Part shown: in pieces, positions 14,653 through 20,024 of the stretch | How the letters are laid out: every line of letters begins with the position of its first letter | How positions within the stretch are numbered: position 1 is the first letter of the stretch | NCBI GenBank assembly: GCA_049964655.1 | Contig: JBMFXC010000049.1 | Coordinates: 1 to 20,024 of the forward strand | Reading direction: 5' to 3' | Source: JAJZJT01 sp049964655 | Lineage (GTDB): Bacteria > Actinomycetota > Acidimicrobiia > Acidimicrobiales > RAAP-2 | Length of the DNA stretch: 20,024 bases | Translations under genes and position numbers: made by a program | The notes under the pieces: generated by a model | What the model saw: only the letters and a program-made list of their open reading frames with translations | The model's database searches: none | Told to the model about the DNA's origin: nothing

Positions 14653-15669
14653 TCATCGGCCCGGCTGGACGAGGATCCTGCCCCGGACCCCGCCGGCGAT
14701 GATGGTGGCCAGTGCCTCGCTCAGTCCGTCGAGGCCCACCTCCTTGGCCACCATGGCGTCCAGCGTCTCGACGTCGAACGCCGTGGCGAGGTCGGACCAG
14801 ACGACGACGCGCTCGTCGATCGGCGTCTGGACCGTGTCGATGCCGACCAGGGAGACGGCTCGCACGATGAAGGGGTAGACGGTGGTGGACAGCTCGGACC
14901 CCCCGGTCAGTCCGCTGGCGGCGACGACCCCGCCGTAGCGCATGCTCCGCAGGACGGCGGCGAGCACCTTCCCGCCCACGCAGTCGACGGCTCCGGACCA
15001 ACGTTCGGGGCCGAGGACGCGTTCGGGACGCTCGAGGAGGTCACGGCCGACGACCGAGGAGGCACCCAGGGAGCGCAGGTAGTCGTGCTCGTCCGCTTTG
15101 CCGGTGCTGGCCACCACGGAGTAGCCACGCCGGGCAAGGAGCGCCACGGCCATCGACCCGACGCCCCCTGACGCCCCGGTGACGAGGACGGGTCCGTCCC
15201 CTGGCGCCACACCCCCCTGGGCGAGACGACGTGCCGACAGGGCGGCCGTGAACCCGGCCGTTCCGATGAGGGCGGCATGCCGGGTGCTCAGTCCGGGCGG
15301 GAGCGGGACGACCCAGGTGTGCGGCACGCGCAGGTAGCGGGCGAAGGCTCCATGCCGACCGACACCGAGGTCGTACCCGTGGACCACCACGCGGGTGCCC
15401 GGAGCCACCGCGGCGCTCTCCACCACGGTGCCGGCCGCGTCGACGCCTGGTACCAGCACGTCGGCGCGGGCTACCCGGTTGCCGGGTGTGGCCACCATGC
15501 CGTCTTTGTAATTGACCGCCGACCAGTCCACGCGGACCACGGTGTCACCGTCGGGGAGATCGGAGAGCTCGAGGGTCGTCACCTTCTGGGTCAGCTCGCC
15601 TTCGTGACGCGAGACCACGTAGGCGGGAAAGGGCGACGTCGGGATGGTGAGGTCTCCAGAAGGCGTCAT
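14653..15669 (-). CDS. acuI: Acrylyl-CoA reductase-type zinc-less oxidoreductase (AcuI/YhdH family)
   Basis: 338 residues, a medium-chain dehydrogenase/reductase without zinc ligands. The GroES-like N-domain carries VNYKDGM, a YhdH/AcuI hallmark; the Rossmann domain has TGASGGVGSMA at 164-174 for NADPH. AcuI of Rhodobacter and E. coli reduces acrylyl-CoA to propionyl-CoA. Other family members act as quinone or enoyl reductases, so the substrate is not certain. ATG 15669 is 6 nt downstream of a minus-strand TACGGT hexamer. It is divergent from the S9 peptidase over 39 bp that contains a 19-bp duplication. No propionate or DMSP pathway genes are adjacent, so the neighbourhood does not help assign its role. 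Confidence 0.85.
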   Translation of the reverse strand: MTPSGDLTIPTSPFPAYVVSRHEGELTQKVTTLELSDLPDGDTVVRVDWSAVNYKDGMVATPGNRVARADVLVPGVDAAGTVVESAAVAPGTRVVVHGYDLGVGRHGAFARYLRVPHTWVVPLPPGLSTRHAALIGTAGFTAALSARRLAQGGVAPGDGPVLVTGASGGVGSMAVALLARRGYSVVASTGKADEHDYLRSLGASSVVGRDLLERPERVLGPERWSGAVDCVGGKVLAAVLRSMRYGGVVAASGLTGGSELSTTVYPFIVRAVSLVGIDTVQTPIDERVVVWSDLATAFDVETLDAMVAKEVGLDGLSEALATIIAGGVRGRILVQPGR

Positions 15670-15675
15670 GTGGGT

Positions 15676-15681
15676 ACCGTA
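15676..15681 (-). promoter_or_regulatory. -10 element (TACGGT) for the acuI-like gene
   Basis: On the minus strand it ends 6 nt before ATG 15669, predicting a leaderless transcript. Confidence 0.55.
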
Positions 15682-15693
15682 CCGACTCGCGGG

Positions 15694-15699
15694 TACCGT
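15694..15699 (+). promoter_or_regulatory. -10 element (TACCGT) for the S9 peptidase gene
   Basis: It ends 9 nt before GTG 15709, slightly longer than the 6-7 nt seen elsewhere; GTG 15715 is a nearby alternative start. An identical hexamer lies one repeat unit upstream (15675-15680). Confidence 0.4.
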
Positions 15700-15708
15700 A
15701 CCGACTCG

Positions 15709-17769
15709 GTGGACGTGCCCCGTGGACGAGCCGAGAGCGATGCCGCCGTCGCGAGCGCATCTCCGTTCTCGCCGGCTGCCGTAGCGGCATCCCGGGTATC
15801 GGTGCACGACCTGGTCGCGGATGGTGGTGCCCTCTACTGGCTGGAGTCCCGCCCCGTGGAGGCGGGGCGCAACGTCGTGGTCCGGTGGCGTCCCGGCGAG
15901 CCTGCTGCCGACGCGTCCCCCTTGGGGACCAGTGTGCGCAGTCGGGTCCACGAGTACGGCGGAGGCGCGTTCGTCTGTCTCGACGGGGCCCTCGTCGTGG
16001 TGGATGCCGACGACCAGCAGGTCTATCGGCTGGATGGTCGAGGGGATCAGGTTCGACGGCGCCGATGCTCGCCCGAGGCCGACGGGCCGGGACGCCGACG
16101 GTACGGGGACCTCCAGATCGGCCCTTCGGCCTGGGTGCTGGCGGTGGAAGAGGAGCACGGGGCGGGTCGGGTGGCTCACCGGCTGGTCGCCCTGGCCACA
16201 GACGGCCCTCCCCGCCGGAGCGTGCTCGTCGACGACGGTTCCTTCGTCGCCGCTCCCCGGCTGTCGCCGGACGGTTCGCTCGTGGTGTGGGTGACCTGGC
16301 GGCACCCCGACCTTCCCTGGGACCACTCGGCCCTCTGGGTTGCACGGTTCGGACGCGAGAGCGATGGCGCCCCTGTCCTCGGCGGCCTCGCCCCGTTGGT
16401 CGACGAGCCCGGGTCGTCGGTGGGGCAGCCACGCTGGCGGCCCGACGGGAGCCTGTCGTGGATGTGGGACCGGAGCGGCTGGTGGCTGCCGTACGTGGCG
16501 GCGGTTTCCGACGAAGCCGGAGGCGTCCCCGGGGCGCCGCTTCGGCTGGCGGGACCGGCCGTCCCGATGGTGCCGCTGGGCACCAGGTCGGAGTTCCACG
16601 CCCCCGACTGGGCTCTCGGCCAGCGTACGGCGGTCGATCTCGACGACGGGAGCGTGGTGTGCCGGATGCGAGCGGGCGGTGTCGACCAGCTCGTGCGACT
16701 CGTTCCCGAGGCTCTGCCGGAGGCGACCACACCGCCAGGCGCGCCGCCGTCACCGGTGCGCTCCACGGCGGCCTGGAGGCTCGAGGCGGTTGCCCAGCCA
16801 TGCGTGGCCATCGAGGGCGTGGCGTTGCTCGGTGGGGACGAGGTCGGTGTGCTCGGGGCAACGCCGCACGAGGCAGCGGTCGTGGTGGCGGTGGCGGCGT
16901 CAGGAGGCGAACGCTGCCGTGCCTCGCGCCAGCCGCCGGTCCCGTGGTCGCCAGCGCTGGTCGCTCCCTGGAGGGCGGTGGTGGTCGAGGGGCCGGAAGG
17001 CCCGCTGCCCGGACTGTTCTTCACTCCCCGTGGGCGGCGACGGCGTGGTCTGCCGCCGCCACTGGTGCTCTTCTGCCACGGGGGTCCGACCGGAGGGGTC
17101 GACCCGGGCTTCGATCCGCTGGTCCAGGCGTGCACGAGCCGGGGGCTCGCGGTGGGGGCGGTGGACTACCGGGGGAGCAGCGGACATGGACGCGCCTACC
17201 GGCAGGCGCTCCACCATGCGTGGGGGGTGGCCGACGCGGCGGACTGCGTGGCGTTCGCCCGGGGGCTCGCGGCGCTGGGCTGGGTGGACGGTGACCGGAT
17301 GGCCGTCCGCGGCACCAGCGCGGGTGGCCTCACCGCGCTCAATGCGCTCAGTCGGGACGACGCCTTGGGCGGAGCGGTGGTGTGGTACGGGGTGACCGAC
17401 CTCGAGGCGCTCGCCGCGGACACGCACGACTTCGAGTCGCACTACCTCGACTGGCTGGTCGGTCCGTTGGCGACAGAGCGGGCCCGCTACGAGGAGCGCT
17501 CGCCGCTGCGTCATCCGGAACGGCTCCGGGGATCGGTCCTCCTGCTCCAGGGCACCGAGGACCCGGTGGTCCCTGCCGCCCACGTGCGCGCCTTCGCCCG
17601 ACGGGCGGCTGGCTCCGGCGTCGACGTCCGGCTGATCGAACTGGTCGGCGAGGGCCACGGTGTTCGCCGGGCCGACAGCCTCGAGCGGTGCGTCTCGGCC
17701 GAGCTCGACTTCTACGACGAGCTCTTCGGCATGGGACCCGGGTCAGTCGGACCCGATGCATCCTCGTGA
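15709..17769 (+). CDS. S9-family prolyl oligopeptidase-like peptidase
   Basis: 686 residues. The N-terminal half (about 20-430) is a divergent beta-propeller with repeated blade motifs such as APRLSPDGSLVVW and QPRWRPDGSLSWMW. The C-terminal alpha/beta hydrolase (about 430-680) has the oxyanion HGGPTGG, nucleophile S537 in GTSAGG, acid D618 in GTEDPVVP and H650 in GEGHGVR. The triad is complete, so activity is expected: hydrolysis of short peptides, as in S9C acylaminoacyl peptidases and dipeptidyl peptidases. No signal peptide is visible, so it is probably cytoplasmic. GTG 15709 directly follows the duplicated promoter element; the open frame continuing upstream lies antisense to acuI and is a shadow. 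It ends 25 nt before the glycosyltransferase start. Confidence 0.9.
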   Translation: MDVPRGRAESDAAVASASPFSPAAVAASRVSVHDLVADGGALYWLESRPVEAGRNVVVRWRPGEPAADASPLGTSVRSRVHEYGGGAFVCLDGALVVVDADDQQVYRLDGRGDQVRRRRCSPEADGPGRRRYGDLQIGPSAWVLAVEEEHGAGRVAHRLVALATDGPPRRSVLVDDGSFVAAPRLSPDGSLVVWVTWRHPDLPWDHSALWVARFGRESDGAPVLGGLAPLVDEPGSSVGQPRWRPDGSLSWMWDRSGWWLPYVAAVSDEAGGVPGAPLRLAGPAVPMVPLGTRSEFHAPDWALGQRTAVDLDDGSVVCRMRAGGVDQLVRLVPEALPEATTPPGAPPSPVRSTAAWRLEAVAQPCVAIEGVALLGGDEVGVLGATPHEAAVVVAVAASGGERCRASRQPPVPWSPALVAPWRAVVVEGPEGPLPGLFFTPRGRRRRGLPPPLVLFCHGGPTGGVDPGFDPLVQACTSRGLAVGAVDYRGSSGHGRAYRQALHHAWGVADAADCVAFARGLAALGWVDGDRMAVRGTSAGGLTALNALSRDDALGGAVVWYGVTDLEALAADTHDFESHYLDWLVGPLATERARYEERSPLRHPERLRGSVLLLQGTEDPVVPAAHVRAFARRAAGSGVDVRLIELVGEGHGVRRADSLERCVSAELDFYDELFGMGPGSVGPDASS

Positions 17770-17783
17770 CGGAGTTGTCGGGG

Positions 17784-17789
17784 TAGGGT
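17784..17789 (+). promoter_or_regulatory. -10 element (TAGGGT) for the glycosyltransferase gene
   Basis: It ends 5 nt before GTG 17795, just after the S9 stop codon (17767-17769). Confidence 0.45.
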
Positions 17790-17794
17790 GGCTC

Positions 17795-19294
17795 GTGGCG
17801 AGTGGTAGCCAGAGCTCGTGCCCGATGGTCCCGACGGCGCCGGACGGAGGGGGCGTGGCGGTCCTCGATGGTGGGGGCGGCCGTCCCCGTGGTCGCTTCG
17901 GGCGGCCGGTGGCCTGGTTGCGGGCCACGTCCCCGCTCCAGCGCGACGTCATCGCCTACGGCTTGTCGGCAGTCTTCGCGCTCGGCACCCTGCTCTTCGC
18001 CGGCATTCCCCTCTATCGGCAGTGGGGTGCCATGGCGGTGGGGCCGTATGCCGCCGCGGCACTCGGCACCGGGGTGATGGCCCGGTGGTGGTGGTGGAAC
18101 GACCGGGCGATCCGCTGGGCGAGAGCCACCGCCCTCGTGGTGGTGCTGGTCGGGGCGACGCTCGTACCGTTGGGCCTCGAGGTCGTGTGGGCATCGCAGG
18201 GGAACGCCGCCGCACACGTCCAGCCCGAGGTGCTGGTCGTCGAGCATGCCGGGGTGCGAGCCGACGCGGGCAAGGACCCCTACCAGGTGGTCGACCGCAA
18301 CGGGCGGATCCTGATCCACCAGAGCGCGGAGCCCGTCTACGAGCTCTACTACCCCTACCTGCCGGGGATGATCCTCTTCGGGTTCTCGGCCGGCAGCAAG
18401 GTCGAGGCGCGCCTCACCGATGCCCGCCTCCAGTTCCTCGTCTTCACTGCTGCGGTCAGCCTCTTCGCCCTCTCGCGCCTTCGTCCGAAGAGCGACGCAC
18501 GGCTGCGGGCAGCCCAGGCGCTCACCATCCTGCCCACCGCCGCGCTCCCGTTGGCGACGGGTGGGGACGACATGCCGGTGGTGGCGCTGATGCTCCTCGG
18601 GCTGGTCGCGCTCCAGCGTCGTCGGCCGGTGCTCGCCGGGCTTGCCATGGGAGCGGCGGCCTCCCTCAAGTTCACGGCGTGGCCGCTCGTGCTCTTGGCC
18701 CTGTGGGTGACCTTCGACCGGAGCGGTCGGCGCGCCGTCGGGCGCTACGTCGTTGCCGTCGCTGCCGTGGTCGTCCCCGTGGTCGTCCCGCTCGCCTTGC
18801 AGAACCCAGCCGCCTTCGTCGACAACGTGGTCCGGTTCCCGCTGGGCCTCGCCGGCGTGGCGTCCCCGGCGGCCAGCGCCTTGCCGGGACACCTGCTGGT
18901 CTCGGCGTTCCCCGGTATCCACCGTCCCTACGTCGTCACGGTTGCCGCGCTCGGGGCAGCCTTCGTGCTCTGGATCCTCTGGCGGCATCCGCCTCGTCGC
19001 CCAGCCGACCTGGCGTGGCTATGCGCAGGGTTGATGCTGGCGGCCATCGTGCTCGCCCCGGCGACGCGGGTCGGCTACCTGCTCTACCCGGCCAACCTGG
19101 CGCTGTGGGCCTGGCTGCTCCGCCAGTCGGAGGCTCCCGGCGACGATGCCCGGTACGAGGAGACCTCGGTCGGGGTTGGCTCGTCGTCGGACGAGGTCGG
19201 TCAGTCCGTCTGGGGCACCTCGAACAAGACGAGGGCGAAGGGCGTCGTACCGGTCGGGGTGGTCGGCGAGACGATCGCGCCCAGCTCCCAGTAG
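17795..19294 (+). CDS. Polytopic membrane glycosyltransferase, GT87/DUF2029-like
   Basis: 499 residues with about ten predicted transmembrane helices from residue 50 onward. It resembles GT-C fold polyprenyl-phosphate-sugar dependent mannosyl/arabinosyl transferases (GT87, DUF2029): a first extracytoplasmic loop with DPYQVVD, then ELYYPYLPG (183-190), a GGDDMPVVALMLLG segment, and the GLAMGAAASLKFTAWPLVLL helix typical of the family. It probably adds a sugar to a lipid or glycan on the outer face of the membrane; acceptor and donor are unknown. GTG 17795 fits the -10 spacing; ATG 17825 is an in-frame alternative. The C-terminal tail after the last helix (about 31 residues) is antisense to the end of the next gene: the coding regions overlap by 94 bp. 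Confidence 0.75.
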   Translation: MASGSQSSCPMVPTAPDGGGVAVLDGGGGRPRGRFGRPVAWLRATSPLQRDVIAYGLSAVFALGTLLFAGIPLYRQWGAMAVGPYAAAALGTGVMARWWWWNDRAIRWARATALVVVLVGATLVPLGLEVVWASQGNAAAHVQPEVLVVEHAGVRADAGKDPYQVVDRNGRILIHQSAEPVYELYYPYLPGMILFGFSAGSKVEARLTDARLQFLVFTAAVSLFALSRLRPKSDARLRAAQALTILPTAALPLATGGDDMPVVALMLLGLVALQRRRPVLAGLAMGAAASLKFTAWPLVLLALWVTFDRSGRRAVGRYVVAVAAVVVPVVVPLALQNPAAFVDNVVRFPLGLAGVASPAASALPGHLLVSAFPGIHRPYVVTVAALGAAFVLWILWRHPPRRPADLAWLCAGLMLAAIVLAPATRVGYLLYPANLALWAWLLRQSEAPGDDARYEETSVGVGSSSDEVGQSVWGTSNKTRAKGVVPVGVVGETIAPSSQ

Positions 19295-19845
19295 TAGCCG
19301 TCTGCGCTCGCCTTCTCGCCGATGACCTCGGTGCCGGTGATGCCTTGGTCGGTGCCCGGTCCACTGAAGGCGATCCGCCAGTGGTAGCGGCGCAGGACCA
19401 CCTGGAAGAAGGAGACGACTTCGTTCTGGGAGAGCCGGGAGGTGAAGGTGATCGTCTGGTCGTAGTGGGAGGTCAGCCGGCCTTCGTCGGCAGTGAAGAG
19501 GTGGACCGAGCCGGCCGGAACGGCGATGGCGCCGAGGATGTCGCTCGGCGGCTGGCCACCGGTCACGGCGGTGCGCAGGGCGGTGGCCCCCTGCTCCAGC
19601 CCGACCGATGTGCCGCTCGGGAGGGTGACGGAGCGGAGCACTTGTGGAGCACTTCCCCCCGACGCAAGTGCCGAGGCGATCCCGAAGACGAGGACGATGG
19701 CCGTGGCCAGCGCCACCACCAGCATGGCCGGTCCTCGACCGGGGCCGGGGTGCCGTGCCTCGGTGACCGGGTCGCGGCCCTCGTCGTGGGCGGGCTCGCC
19801 GGGCAGGCTCGGGGTGTCGGCCGACGGTGGGGGAGGCAGGGTCAT
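19201..19845 (-). CDS. Single-pass membrane protein of unknown function
   Basis: 214 residues. A Pro-rich cytoplasmic N-terminus (1-40) precedes one transmembrane helix at 41-61 (MLVVALATAIVLVFGIASAL), and about 150 residues should lie outside the membrane. That part begins with a Gly/Ser linker and contains VLRSVTLPSGTSV, an amphipathic stretch SQNEVVSFFQVVLRRYHWRIAF and the end FALVLFEVPQ. I do not recognise a named domain; it looks like a lineage-specific actinobacterial protein. There is no lipobox, since the segment after the helix lacks cysteine. ATG 19845 is chosen because the frame upstream runs into noncoding repeat and a TACGAT hexamer lies 9 nt away. It converges on, and overlaps, the glycosyltransferase. 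Confidence 0.7.
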   Translation of the reverse strand: MTLPPPPSADTPSLPGEPAHDEGRDPVTEARHPGPGRGPAMLVVALATAIVLVFGIASALASGGSAPQVLRSVTLPSGTSVGLEQGATALRTAVTGGQPPSDILGAIAVPAGSVHLFTADEGRLTSHYDQTITFTSRLSQNEVVSFFQVVLRRYHWRIAFSGPGTDQGITGTEVIGEKASADGYYWELGAIVSPTTPTGTTPFALVLFEVPQTD

Positions 19846-19854
19846 GCCGCGCCG

Positions 19855-19860
19855 ATCGTA
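19855..19860 (-). promoter_or_regulatory. -10 element (TACGAT) for the membrane protein gene
   Basis: On the minus strand it is followed by 9 nt and then ATG 19845, giving at most a leader of a few bases. Confidence 0.4.
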
Positions 19861-19924
19861 CCGGACCAGCGGGGCGATCAGCCCAGGACGAGCGTGCGGC
19901 GGTCCCTCTCTGAGACGATCGTTG

Positions 19925-20024
19925 GTCGTAGGGTGCGTTGGTCGTAGGGTGCCGGGGGCACGGTGGTCGTAGGGTGGCGACGGCACGGTGGTCGTCGGGT
20001 GCCGGGGGCACGGTGGTCGTCGGG
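19925..20024 (+). repeat. Imperfect 25-bp tandem repeat, cut by the right window edge
   Basis: A 16-bp partial unit (19925-19940) is followed by 25-bp units at 19941-19965, 19966-19990 and 19991-20015 and a partial copy at 20016-20024. Units begin GTCGTAGGGT or GTCGTCGGGT and mostly contain TGCCGGGGGCA, which can form a 4-bp stem. The period is not a multiple of three, so the repeat is non-coding. Three units carry a TAGGGT hexamer like the -10 elements elsewhere. Confidence 0.85.

Larger units (their letters stand above)
15672..15708 (+). repeat. Tandem duplication (18-bp repeat, 19-bp period) in a divergent promoter
   Basis: GGGTACCGTACCGACTCG occurs at 15672-15689 and again at 15691-15708. 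Each copy carries TANNNT hexamers on both strands (TACCGT forward, TACGGT reverse), so the duplication supplies possible -10 elements for both divergent genes. Confidence 0.9.

Noticed and set aside
19925..20024. Possible CRISPR array at the right end
   Set aside because: The 25-bp units are directly adjacent with no unique spacers, and no cas genes are present. The same holds for the 45-bp and 12-bp repeats.
1..20024. tRNA, rRNA or a recognisable riboswitch
   Set aside because: No cloverleaf-like or rRNA-like segment was noticed and intergenic gaps are mostly short. A covariance-model search was not possible here.

Overview
The window is very GC-rich and densely coding, with many GTG starts. 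It looks like chromosomal DNA of a high-GC actinobacterium, most likely a member of the class Acidimicrobiia (inferred from gene content, not computed). The strongest taxonomic clue is the block CDP-alcohol phosphotransferase, gcvH, FHA protein (GarA-like), MerR regulator (FtsR-like), DUF151 nuclease. It follows the order of Mycobacterium tuberculosis Rv1822 to Rv1829. I see no rRNA, tRNA, CRISPR array, insertion sequence or phage gene.

Layout. 1-1119: 3' part of a TPR protein whose Arg/Gly-rich N-terminus contains 45-bp tandem repeats and runs off the left edge. 1130-2179: class I fructose-bisphosphate aldolase. 2180-2574: non-coding leader with hairpins and short direct repeats. 2575-5555: korA-korB, 2-oxoglutarate:ferredoxin oxidoreductase. 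5643-6182: small MerR regulator, convergent with an MFS transporter (complement 6234-7535). 7630-10850: CDP-alcohol phosphotransferase overlapping a large sugar-1-phosphate nucleotidyltransferase/phosphomannomutase-like fusion. 10973-13963: gcvH, garA-like, ftsR-like (crossed by two 100-N gaps), DUF151. 13960-14616: DUF4232 lipoprotein. Complement 14653-15669: AcuI/YhdH-type oxidoreductase, divergent from an S9 peptidase (15709-17769). 17795-19294: polytopic GT87-like glycosyltransferase. Complement 19201-19845: single-pass membrane protein of unknown function, overlapping the glycosyltransferase tail to tail. 19925-20024: a 25-bp tandem repeat cut by the right edge.

How the genes fit together. 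Aldolase, KorAB and GcvH are central carbon and one-carbon enzymes. In mycobacteria GarA controls flux at 2-oxoglutarate, so a GarA-like protein within 6 kb of korAB is suggestive. The phosphotransferase/nucleotidyltransferase pair and the GT87-like protein point to phospholipid and envelope glycan synthesis.

Two cross-cutting signals stand out. First, almost every operon-leading gene has a TANNNT hexamer ending 5-9 nt (usually 6-7) before its start codon, which predicts widespread leaderless transcription. Second, the window is studded with short tandem repeats (periods 45, 21, 15, 36, 12, 19 and 25 bp), and both window ends and both N gaps fall at such repeats. I did not find a clearly new multi-gene system. 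The best leads are the leaderless promoter pattern, the expanded low-complexity linker in the FtsR homologue, a mutase domain without its catalytic motifs, and a likely CTG start codon.
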